The notes beneath the pieces were generated by a model. The model saw only the letters and a list, made by a program, of their open reading frames with translations. It had not been told where the DNA came from and did not search any database. From JAERML01 sp035687895 (GTDB lineage: Bacteria; Bacteroidota; Ignavibacteria; UBA10030; UBA6906): 64,000 bases of DNA. The stretch lies in assembly GCA_035687895.1 (NCBI GenBank), contig DASRUE010000044.1, positions 5,043 to 69,042 on the forward strand, written 5' to 3'. This document shows, piece after piece, positions 35,718-43,279 of the stretch (the first letter of the stretch is position 1; each line of letters opens with the position of its first letter). The translations under genes and the position numbers were made by a program.

Positions 35718-36734
35718 GTGAGAACGACAATTGTTTGCGTGGTACTCGGAATACTGATCTTCTTTTTCGTTGAACAGGCTTCCGCCCAACACACCATCAA
35801 ATTTGCAACCATTGCGCCCGAAGGCTCGACGTGGATGAACGTGATGCGGGAGTACGATGCCGCTGTGCGCAAAGAGAGTGGCGGCCGGCTGAGCTTCAAG
35901 ATGTATGCAGGCTCTGTGCAGGGAGAGGACAAGGATGTTCTTCCCAAGATTCGCCTGGGTCAGTTGCATAGCGCTGGACTGACCGGGTTTGGTCTCGGCA
36001 AGATTGCACCAAGACTGCGTATTCTTGACTCACCGTTCCTGTTTACGAGCTATGAAGAAGTGGATTATCTGTACGAGACGCTGGATAAAGAATTCCGACA
36101 GGCGCTGCTCGACAATAATTTCGTTCTCCTCGGATGGGCAGAAGTCGGGTTCGTGTACGTCTTCACCAATACCCCGGTGCGTTCACCCGCCGACATGAAA
36201 GGTGTCAAGATGTGGATGTGGGAGGGTGACCCTGTGGCGGAAGCTACGTTCAAAGCATTTGATATCGAGCCTATCCCTCTCTCGGTGGTAGATGTGCTCA
36301 CCTCACTACAGACAGGTCTCATCAATGGAGCGTACACTGCGCCCTACGCGTGCCTTGCATTACAGTGGAACACGCGGGTCACGTACATGATGGGCGTCCC
36401 GCTGGCGGATGCTTCCGGCGCAGTTGTGATCTCCAAGGCGATGTATGACAAGCTTTCACCTGACCTGCAGGAGATACTGCTTCGTAATGGGAAGAAGTAC
36501 ATGCGGGACCTGACGCTGAAAAGCCGGATAGAAAACAAGGAAGCAATCGGCACGCTGAAAAAAAACGGCATACAGATGATTGAGGTCTCTTCTCCGAAAC
36601 TGTTGCAGGAGTATCAGGCTGCAGGCATGCGCGCACGGCAATCCATGGTGGGCACCTTGTACGACAAGGCATTTCTCGACCGTGTGGAAAAGGCGCTCAT
36701 TGACTTCCGCACACGTGGCAACGCGACGAAATGA
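35718..36734 (+). CDS. dctP: TRAP transporter substrate-binding protein DctP
   Basis: A periplasmic solute-binding protein (338 residues from the chosen start). The DctP fold is shown by IKFATIAPEGSTWMNVMREYDAAV, GEDKDVLPKIRLGQLHSAGLTGFG, PFLFTSYEEVDYLY and the ligand-carboxylate-binding region SPADMKGVKMWMWEG. The start is put at GTG 35718, preceded by GAGGAA, because it gives a basic n-region before the hydrophobic core and ASAQ cleavage site; ATGs at 35694 and 35658 are possible but add acidic residues. The ligand is not predictable from sequence; TatT-linked DctPs may bind hydrophobic ligands. Confidence 0.9.
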   Translation: MRTTIVCVVLGILIFFFVEQASAQHTIKFATIAPEGSTWMNVMREYDAAVRKESGGRLSFKMYAGSVQGEDKDVLPKIRLGQLHSAGLTGFGLGKIAPRLRILDSPFLFTSYEEVDYLYETLDKEFRQALLDNNFVLLGWAEVGFVYVFTNTPVRSPADMKGVKMWMWEGDPVAEATFKAFDIEPIPLSVVDVLTSLQTGLINGAYTAPYACLALQWNTRVTYMMGVPLADASGAVVISKAMYDKLSPDLQEILLRNGKKYMRDLTLKSRIENKEAIGTLKKNGIQMIEVSSPKLLQEYQAAGMRARQSMVGTLYDKAFLDRVEKALIDFRTRGNATK

Positions 36735-37234
36735 CGTTCCTTCGCACGCTGGACCGTTTCTTCTATCGAATTGAGTTCGCCCTCCTCGTGCTGTTTCTCA
36801 GTGCGATGGTGCTGCTTTCCTTCACACAGGTATTCCTTCGCAATTTCCTCGGTACCGGGCTCGTGTGGGCAGACACCATCATTCGGCACCTCGTTATCTG
36901 GGCGGGGTTTGCCGGGGCGGCGCTGGCCACCACCGAAGAGCGTCACATCAGTATTGATGCGCTTACCAAGTTCCTCTCGCCTCGCATCAAGCACGTGGCA
37001 CAATTGTTCACCGGCCTTTTTGCCACTATTACATGCGTATATCTTGGCGATGCAGCGTGGACCTACCTCAAGGATGAACTGACATCCGGCGGTGTGCTCG
37101 TGCTCGGAATTCAGACCTGGCAGGCATTGTTGATCATCCCGGTTGGCTATTTTCTTATCGCCTTCCATTTTCTTGTGAAGCTCGTCGAGAATTTGCTTGG
37201 CGTCCTCGGCAGACAGACGGTGAAACGCGTCTGA
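36731..37234 (+). CDS. dctQ: TRAP transporter small permease DctQ
   Basis: A 167-residue membrane protein with four predicted TM helices (about 14-37, 50-70, 92-112, 135-157), the DctQ plan, including FLRNFLGTGLVWADTIIRHLVIWAGFAGAALATTEERHI. It pairs with DctM in the inner membrane for sodium-driven uptake. The ATG overlaps the dctP stop by 4 bp (ATGA), and its own stop shares one base with dctM. Confidence 0.92.
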   Translation: MTFLRTLDRFFYRIEFALLVLFLSAMVLLSFTQVFLRNFLGTGLVWADTIIRHLVIWAGFAGAALATTEERHISIDALTKFLSPRIKHVAQLFTGLFATITCVYLGDAAWTYLKDELTSGGVLVLGIQTWQALLIIPVGYFLIAFHFLVKLVENLLGVLGRQTVKRV

Positions 37235-38514
37235 TGGAAACCGTTCTCATCGGCATTGGACTTGTTCTGCTCGCATTGTTCGGGGCGCCGCTCTTTGCCA
37301 TCATTGGTGCGATCGCCATGATGAGTTTTGCGGCGGAGGGCATCGATCCCTCGGTGGTGATTGTGGAACTCTACCGCATAGGGAGCAACCCAACACTCGT
37401 TGCGATTCCTCTTTTCACTTTTGCCGGCTACGTGCTGGCTGAAAGCAAGGCGCCGACTCGGCTGGTGAACCTTGCGCGTGCATTCTTCGGATCAATACCA
37501 GGAGGGCTCGCCGTTGTCGCGCTGGTGACGTGCGCTCTTTTCACGGCATTCACAGGGGCGTCGGGTGTTACGATTGTTGCCCTGGGCGGACTCCTCTATC
37601 CCATTCTGCTCAAAGAACAATACCCGGAGCGTTTTTCGCTCGGGCTTATCACCACGTCCGGGAGCCTCGGGCTGTTGTTCCCGCCAAGCCTCCCGCTGAT
37701 CCTCTATGCGCTGGTGGCAAAGATCAGTATTGATAAGCTGTTTGCGGCAGGGATCATCCCGGGAATACTCCTTGTGGTTCTCCTTGCGGGGTACGCCATC
37801 TTCCAGGGGAAAAAGCTGCGTGTGCCCAAAACCCCATTCACATGGTCGAACGTATTCACGACGATGCGTGTGGCTGCCTGGGAAATTCCGCTCCCGGTTC
37901 TGATTATCGGCGGCATCTACGGTGGCTTTTTCACTGCAACCGAGGCCGCGGCGGTGACTGCGTTCTATGTTCTGGTGGTGGAAGTGTTCATCCACAAGGA
38001 CCTCAACCTCTTCAAGGATATTCCGCGGGTCATGAAGGATAGCATGCTGCTCGTCGGTGCCATCCTGATGATCATCGGGGCGGCGATGGGGTTGACAAAC
38101 TACCTGGTCGATGAAGAGGTACCGATGAAACTTTTCGAGCTGACACGAACGTTTATCTCCAGCCCTATAGCATTCCTCATTGTGTTGAACATCTTCCTCA
38201 TCATTGTTGGAATGATGATGGACATCTTCTCCGCAATCATTGTGGTGGTCCCCCTGATCCTCCCGATCGCGACGGCGTACAACATCGAGCCGGTCCATCT
38301 TGGCATTATCTTCCTCACCAACCTTGAGATCGGTTATCTCACACCTCCTGTCGGGCTCAACCTCTTCATCTCCAGTATCCGTTTTCAGAAGCCGGTCTTC
38401 ACGGTTGTGCGAGGTACGCTTCCGTACATTGCCATCCTTGTCGTTGCACTCATAATGATAACTTATGTACCCAACCTAAGCCTTTGGCTCGTGAACGCCC
38501 TGAACGTCCGTTAG
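37234..38514 (+). CDS. dctM: TRAP transporter large permease DctM
   Basis: The 426-residue transport subunit with about 11-12 TM helices. Typical DctM blocks are PLFTFAGYVLAESKAPTRLVNLARAFFGSIPGG, FTAFTGASGVTIVALG, TTSGSLGLLFPPSLPLILYA and NLEIGYLTPPVGLNLFISS. The first ATG base is the last base of the dctQ stop (TGATG). It ends the tatT-dctP-dctQ-dctM operon, about 25 bp before a new promoter. Confidence 0.95.
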   Translation: METVLIGIGLVLLALFGAPLFAIIGAIAMMSFAAEGIDPSVVIVELYRIGSNPTLVAIPLFTFAGYVLAESKAPTRLVNLARAFFGSIPGGLAVVALVTCALFTAFTGASGVTIVALGGLLYPILLKEQYPERFSLGLITTSGSLGLLFPPSLPLILYALVAKISIDKLFAAGIIPGILLVVLLAGYAIFQGKKLRVPKTPFTWSNVFTTMRVAAWEIPLPVLIIGGIYGGFFTATEAAAVTAFYVLVVEVFIHKDLNLFKDIPRVMKDSMLLVGAILMIIGAAMGLTNYLVDEEVPMKLFELTRTFISSPIAFLIVLNIFLIIVGMMMDIFSAIIVVVPLILPIATAYNIEPVHLGIIFLTNLEIGYLTPPVGLNLFISSIRFQKPVFTVVRGTLPYIAILVVALIMITYVPNLSLWLVNALNVR

Positions 38515-38538
38515 GATCAGAGCAGGCCATTCGTTGGT

Positions 38539-38568
38539 TTGTGTTTTCGCAAAAAGATCATATATTGA
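38539..38568 (+). promoter_or_regulatory. Bacteroidota-type promoter for the small gene at 38597
   Basis: TTG at 38539-38541, 19-nt spacer, TATATTGA at 38561-38568, only 28 bp before the ATG at 38597. Confidence 0.5.
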
Positions 38569-38596
38569 ATCCAGTGGCCAGTCCGGATTTTGTTCA

Positions 38597-38944
38597 ATGC
38601 TTCGAATGATACGCTACATATCGCTTAGCTTGTTCTCCTGCGTGTATCTTGCTGTCTCGCTTGCGGGCCTGCTTGGTACCATGAACTTGCCGGCTATCTC
38701 CTCAGGACCGCAGGGGTTCGCTTCTGCCACTGCGAGCACTAAAGAGAAACCCAAAGTTGTTTGGACGCAACGTCGCCATATTCCGTTGGTCAAGACGTTT
38801 ACTGTTCCAGTTGAGACCGCATGTACCATCGAGTTTCCATCTGATGTCCACCAATATTCCCTTGTTCCTCGATACACACACAGCGTTTCATATCTTTCCC
38901 TCTACTTCTCTTCTGTCGGTGATCGGGCTCCTCCCGTAGCCTAA
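38597..38944 (+). CDS. Small membrane-anchored protein of unknown function
   Basis: A 115-residue open frame with an N-terminal hydrophobic helix (MIRYISLSLFSCVYLAVSLAGLLG) that could be a signal anchor or a signal peptide, followed by a soluble part with no recognised domain. A plausible promoter lies just upstream, but no strong ribosome binding site is present. It marks the left border of the accessory region. The frame is open upstream to 38534, but that part would overlap the promoter. Real gene status is likely but not certain. Confidence 0.45.
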   Translation: MLRMIRYISLSLFSCVYLAVSLAGLLGTMNLPAISSGPQGFASATASTKEKPKVVWTQRRHIPLVKTFTVPVETACTIEFPSDVHQYSLVPRYTHSVSYLSLYFSSVGDRAPPVA

Positions 38945-39167
38945 GCTCTCCACATTTATCTCCATTCTTCTACCGAGGAAGTTCCGGCTGAAGCAGTGCT
39001 GTTGTACCACTTCGGCATCGAACTTTCCGAATAGAAAACGTTCTCTAAGAACGTGACGCTCACCCTGCTATCAGTCGAATGTGGAGGTGCATTTTTTGAT
39101 CATTGTGTGGGGAAAAGACAACGGGGCGTCAACGAATCCATTCTGTATTCTCAAGGAGGGTTTGATT

Positions 39168-39443
39168 ATGGCACATATTCAGAGTAAACCGGTTCATGAT
39201 TCCGAGGCTCAGCACAAAAAGAACTTTCAGGCAGTCAACGCCAAAAGTCCCGCTGCAGACAGTAGTCATCGATCTCATCAAACGGAAGCAACACACGCTG
39301 ACAACACATTGGCCCATCGACCTATTGAGGAGGCATCTCATGAGTTCGAGATTTTGGGATGCCCCTGGCAGTTTGTCGCGGTGATAGGAGCAATAGCTGT
39401 TGGAATACTTGGCCTTGTGCTAAAGTCGATCGGATTGTTCTAG
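39168..39443 (+). CDS. Small protein with C-terminal membrane helix
   Basis: A 91-residue product starting at ATG 39168, 7-8 nt after a strong AAGGAGGG. The first 60 residues are polar and rich in His, Ser, Lys and Gln (HSHQTEATHADNTLAHRP-like), and the last 25 form one TM helix (FVAVIGAIAVGILGLVLKSIGLF), so it is probably a tail-anchored inner-membrane protein. No family is recognised. The next small gene follows 83 bp later. Confidence 0.7.
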   Translation: MAHIQSKPVHDSEAQHKKNFQAVNAKSPAADSSHRSHQTEATHADNTLAHRPIEEASHEFEILGCPWQFVAVIGAIAVGILGLVLKSIGLF

Positions 39444-39526
39444 GCAGAAGGGAAAGCCCCTTTTGGCGGGACACCAGCCACTAGCGAAGGCCGACGTGAG
39501 TTGTTTTTTCCTTAAGAGGAACTGTC

Positions 39527-39946
39527 ATGAAAATCTCGATCATGGATGCAAGCGAATACCTTAGGGGATTACTCTTGCTTATCAGGAAGGACCGAAAAAT
39601 TACTGAAGCGGAAAATCGATTGATGAAACGAATCGGCAAAACTCTAAAGTTTGAAAGAGAATTCTGTGACAACGCAATTTGTGAAATTCTTGAAAACAAA
39701 CACATCCTGGACGCACCTCCTGAATTCTCGACCGATGAATTGGCGATGAGGTTTATCAAAGACGGCTTGACTTTGGCATTCTCCGATAAGGATGTCCCAG
39801 CGTTTGAGGCTGAATGGCTGAGGTCTATCGCGGAGATAAACGGGCTTGACGAAGAATGGTTCATTCGAGAATGGGCAAACGCCTCAAATAGAAAAGACGT
39901 TCCTGTTCATTTGGAAGTGGATGATTTGTCCGTGGAATATTCCTGA
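39527..39946 (+). CDS. Small helical protein, TerB-like (weak)
   Basis: A 139-residue soluble protein, mostly helical and acidic. LLLIRKDRKITEAENRLMKRIGKTL near the N-terminus and a second helix pair ending AEWLRSIAEINGLDEEWF recall the TerB (tellurite-resistance) helical domain, in which acidic residues can bind metal ions, but the match is by eye and weak. AAGAGGAA precedes the ATG. It lies with two other orphan genes just before the stress island. Confidence 0.65.
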   Translation: MKISIMDASEYLRGLLLLIRKDRKITEAENRLMKRIGKTLKFEREFCDNAICEILENKHILDAPPEFSTDELAMRFIKDGLTLAFSDKDVPAFEAEWLRSIAEINGLDEEWFIREWANASNRKDVPVHLEVDDLSVEYS

Positions 39947-40324
39947 CTTTAGTACGTTCACAATAGTTTCGGTATGGTCCTGAAAGTGGGTGCGCGAATA
40001 TGGAATCCGCATACATGAAGTTCAAGACTTCGAGCGCCTCATGAGGCCGATGGTTCTGGAATTCGCTGTTCAAGAAAACACCCACGAATCACTATTACAG
40101 AGGGAAGAATAATCCATAAGCACTTCCGGACTCGTATTGATGATCTTTAGTATGGTCATATATAGTCATCACATTAGTATATCTGTTTTCCAAGTTGCTG
40201 AGAAAAGAGAGGGAGAAGAAACGCGCGGAGGAGGCTCGTGACAACGGGTGAAACGGCTACGTATGTTGTTTGCGTGCTTGCGGGAATATCGCCGTCGTGA
40301 CAGCAATGGAGGATTCATTAGGAC
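39947..40324. other. Intergenic stretch with possible transposase scrap and promoter
   Basis: This 378-bp gap holds no convincing gene. On the minus strand, 40085-40005 reads FLNSEFQNHRPHEALEV, whose RPHEAL resembles the C-terminal end of IS3/IS481-type integrase cores, but only about 25 residues are similar. The palindrome GCCTCATGAGGC (40036-40047 region) lies inside it. A possible promoter for the MscS gene is at 40139-40168. Confidence 0.3.
40139..40168 (+). promoter_or_regulatory. Possible promoter for the MscS gene and trehalose cluster
   Basis: TTG at 40139-40141, 19-nt spacer, TATATAGT at 40161-40168, about 157 bp before the MscS ATG. A second AT-rich segment (GTATATCTG) follows about 20 bp later. 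Confidence 0.35.
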
Positions 40325-41410
40325 ATGCCAATCCTTGATCAACAGTACTTGGGAAATACTCTACACACGTGGCTGATAGCTTGTGGAATCACGGTCGCCA
40401 GCCATCTCATTCTGAAGGCCGCTCAATGGCTCGTTGCCCATCGGCTCTCCAAGGTCACGAAAGCCACGAAGACCCAGTTGGACGATTTCGCCGTTGAGGT
40501 CATCAAGAAAACACGTTTCTTCTTCCTGTTCACGGTGTCGTTATACGCCGGCTTAAGCATACTTTCCCTGTCAGCAGCGACGCAGCGAACGGTGGATACC
40601 ATCATCATTCTTGCGCTGCTGCTGCAGAGTGGCATGTGGGTGAGCGGGGCAATCTCGTTCTGGCTTGGTCAGACGATCAAGCAAAGGATGGAAGAGGACG
40701 CCGCCAGCGCCACAACGCTTACCGCACTTGGATTCATCAGCAGACTGATGTTGTGGGCTGTTGTGCTGCTGGTTTCTCTAGATAACGTTGGCATCGACAT
40801 TACCGCACTTGTCACCGGCCTCGGAATAGGCGGCATCGCGGTGGCATTGGCGTTGCAGAGCATACTTAGTGATCTCTTTGCCTCCCTTTCAATCGTCCTT
40901 GATAAGCCGTTTGTCATCGGTGATTTCATCATCATCGACGAGCACCTGGGAACGGTTGAATATATCGGATTGAAGACGACGCGGCTCCGCAGTCTCTCCG
41001 GTGAACAAATCGTGTTCTCCAATGGAGATCTGTTGAAGAGCAGGATCCGTAACTACAAGCGGATGTACGAACGTCGCGTCGTCTTTGCCGTTGGCATCAC
41101 GTACCAGACACCGTACGAAAAGATCGCCGCCGTGAGCTCGCTTCTGCGACAGATTGTTGAGTCGCAGCCGCACGTTCGCTTCGACCGCGCACACTTCAAG
41201 GAATATGCGGATTCATCGTTGAACTATGAGGTGGTATACTACGTTTTGAGCCCGGACTACAACACGTATATGGATGTTCAGCAGGCAATCAATTTAGAAA
41301 TCTATCGTCGGTTTGAACGTGAACGGATCGATTTTGCATATCCAACACGCACAGTGTATATTCACAGACCGGGTCCCACCACGGCATCCGAGGACGGACT
41401 TGAAGGATGA
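40325..41410 (+). CDS. MscS-family mechanosensitive ion channel
   Basis: A 361-residue inner-membrane channel that opens on membrane tension to release solutes in hypo-osmotic shock. It has about four or five TM helices; the pore-lining TM3 region is ITALVTGLGIGGIAVALALQSILSDLFASLSIVLDKPFVIGDFI, followed by the MscS beta domain (GTVEYIGLKTTRLRSLSGEQIVFSNGDLL) and the alpha/beta C-domain. Start ATG 40325 has a GGAGG about 13 nt upstream and AGGA close by. It opens the trehalose cluster; a DUF5752 gene follows after 23 bp. Confidence 0.93.
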   Translation: MPILDQQYLGNTLHTWLIACGITVASHLILKAAQWLVAHRLSKVTKATKTQLDDFAVEVIKKTRFFFLFTVSLYAGLSILSLSAATQRTVDTIIILALLLQSGMWVSGAISFWLGQTIKQRMEEDAASATTLTALGFISRLMLWAVVLLVSLDNVGIDITALVTGLGIGGIAVALALQSILSDLFASLSIVLDKPFVIGDFIIIDEHLGTVEYIGLKTTRLRSLSGEQIVFSNGDLLKSRIRNYKRMYERRVVFAVGITYQTPYEKIAAVSSLLRQIVESQPHVRFDRAHFKEYADSSLNYEVVYYVLSPDYNTYMDVQQAINLEIYRRFERERIDFAYPTRTVYIHRPGPTTASEDGLEG

Positions 41411-41433
41411 CGCATGCAAGGAGGAAGTAAACC

Positions 41434-42075
41434 GTGACCGCCTTTCACTTCTATACCAAGCTGGATCAAACTCTTCTCCTGGGGAAAAAAGCAAGAAATG
41501 CCCCCGGCCTGTTGGAGGGGATCAGGAGTGTCCCTGAGTCGAGCATCTACTACCACACCCACAGGTTTCTCCAGCAGCACCATTATCTCTCACCTGAACC
41601 TCCCAACGACTTTGCCTATTGGGTTACAGAGGTGTTGAGTGATGAAGTCCTGGGCGAGCAACTATCGAGCGTTGACACGATTCAATTCGAGAGCATCTCC
41701 ACATTGAGGGAGAAATTCATCTTCCTGATCGAATCACATCTTGCTTCCGTGGAAAAGATAACAGACTGTTCTCACGGTGAAGAATTTCATTTCATGGCCT
41801 CACGCACGTTCGCACTGCCGACACCATATGTTGCTCAGAATCTTATCGAGTTCAGAGATGCACTTGGACGCGTAAGCGTGAATACGATATACTATCATAT
41901 CTTTGACGCAAAGCTCAGATTGGAACGTGGCGAGAACGACTTCTCCAAATGGTTCGACACCAATGGGATGTCAACCCTTGCAGAGGAACTGAGGAAGTTG
42001 GATCCATACACACACACCCTCGAAGGCTTGCGAAAACGCATCATTGTCCTGGTGAGAAAATATGATACGCATTGA
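41434..42075 (+). CDS. DUF5752-family protein
   Basis: A 213-residue soluble protein made of two similar halves: each has an FHFYTKLDQTLLLG / FHFMASRTFALPTPY start, a block with SSIYYHTHRFLQ / NTIYYHIFDAKL, and FAYWVTEVL / FSKWFDTNGM. The internal duplication is visible by eye. It matches my memory of DUF5752, a family of unknown function often found beside trehalose or glycosyltransferase genes. The start is GTG at 41434 after AAGGAGG. Its 3' end overlaps the TreT-like gene by 14 bp, so translation is coupled; a regulatory or accessory role in trehalose synthesis is an inference. Confidence 0.82.
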   Translation: MTAFHFYTKLDQTLLLGKKARNAPGLLEGIRSVPESSIYYHTHRFLQQHHYLSPEPPNDFAYWVTEVLSDEVLGEQLSSVDTIQFESISTLREKFIFLIESHLASVEKITDCSHGEEFHFMASRTFALPTPYVAQNLIEFRDALGRVSVNTIYYHIFDAKLRLERGENDFSKWFDTNGMSTLAEELRKLDPYTHTLEGLRKRIIVLVRKYDTH

Positions 42076-43279
42076 AGAGTACGCTGCCATTGTTGGTGAG
42101 GCCACCATTCAGGAACTTTTCCTTCTGGCCGAGCACTTGAAAGGGAAGGTCGTTCAGAACATCAATTCGACCGCAGTCGGCGGCGGCGTTGCGGAGATAC
42201 TGACACGGATGATACCGCTGCTCAAACAGCTTGGCATTGATGCGCGGTGGGATGTCATTAAAGGCAATGAGAAATTCTTTGCTATCACCAAGAAGTTTCA
42301 CAATGGGCTGCATGGCGTTCCAGTTGAGATCGCCGATGAAGAGTATGAGACGTTCTTGGAGGTGAACCGGGAGAATGCCGAACAGATGAACTTCGGCGAT
42401 GTTGTTTTTGTGCATGACCCCCAGCCGATTGGGCTGATCGAGAAGCGAAAGGAATTGGGGAGGAATTGGATCTGGCGATGCCATATTGATTTCTCGAAAC
42501 CAGATCCGAAGATTTGGAAGTTTCTTGAGCAATATGTTTTCCAGTATGATTCGGCGGTGTTCTCCGCTCCATCGTTTGCACGTAAGCTTCCGATCCCGCA
42601 GGTGTTGATCTCGCCATCGATCGATCCATTGAGCGAGAAGAATAAGGAGATCCCGGAAGAAACAATTAACGCCGTCTTCGAGCGCTTTGGGATTGACCGC
42701 TCGCGACCCGTTATTACCCAGATCTCCCGGTTCGATTATCTCAAAGACCCACTCGGTGTGATCAAGGCATACAAGATCGCAAAGAAGCGGGTGGACATGC
42801 AGTTGGTGCTTGCCGGAGGCGGTGCTACGGATGACCCGGAAGGACCAGTCATTATGCAACAGGTGAAAGAGGAAGCTGACAAAGACAAGGATATCTTTGC
42901 ATTGTTCCTGCCACCATCGAGTGATCTGGAGATTAACGCTCTCCAAAGGGGTTCCACGGTCGTTTTGCAGAAGTCCCTCAAAGAGGGATTCGGTCTTACC
43001 GTATCCGAGGCGCTGTGGAAGGGGAAGCCCACTATAGCTGGGGCTGTGGGTGGAATTCCGTTGCAGATTGCGCACAAGTATTCCGGCATCCTCACACATT
43101 CCATTGATGGGACTGCCTACTGGATAAAGCAATTGGTAAACGAACCCGAATTCGCGCGGAAGCTTGGCGCGAACGGACGGGAACACATCAAGAACAACTT
43201 CCTGATCACGCGACATATCAAGGACTATCTGTTGCTCTTCATCTCATTGTTTCATCAAGGCGGCATTGTCTATCTATGA
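42062..43279 (+). CDS. treT: TreT-like trehalose synthase (GT4 glycosyltransferase)
   Basis: A 405-residue retaining glycosyltransferase with the GT-B fold. NINSTAVGGGVAEILTRMIPLLKQLGIDARW is the glucose/acceptor-side motif of TreT, FVHDPQPIGLI and RCHIDFSKPD follow, and LQKSLKEGFGLTVSEALWKGKPTIA is the GT4 EX7E motif. TreT makes trehalose directly from NDP-glucose and glucose, and can run in reverse. The ATG lies inside the end of the DUF5752 gene, and its stop overlaps the OtsAB start by 4 bp (ATGA). Some relatives act on other acceptors, so the exact activity needs assay. Confidence 0.88.
   Translation: MIRIEEYAAIVGEATIQELFLLAEHLKGKVVQNINSTAVGGGVAEILTRMIPLLKQLGIDARWDVIKGNEKFFAITKKFHNGLHGVPVEIADEEYETFLEVNRENAEQMNFGDVVFVHDPQPIGLIEKRKELGRNWIWRCHIDFSKPDPKIWKFLEQYVFQYDSAVFSAPSFARKLPIPQVLISPSIDPLSEKNKEIPEETINAVFERFGIDRSRPVITQISRFDYLKDPLGVIKAYKIAKKRVDMQLVLAGGGATDDPEGPVIMQQVKEEADKDKDIFALFLPPSSDLEINALQRGSTVVLQKSLKEGFGLTVSEALWKGKPTIAGAVGGIPLQIAHKYSGILTHSIDGTAYWIKQLVNEPEFARKLGANGREHIKNNFLITRHIKDYLLLFISLFHQGGIVYL

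Noticed and set aside
37492..38298. 268-codon open frame antisense to dctM
   Set aside because: Shadow of the DctM membrane-protein codons; very rich in Asp, His and Arg, as expected for the reverse of hydrophobic codons.
42041..43216. 391-codon open frame antisense to treT
   Set aside because: It mirrors the codon structure of the TreT-like gene, has no ribosome binding site and no family features.
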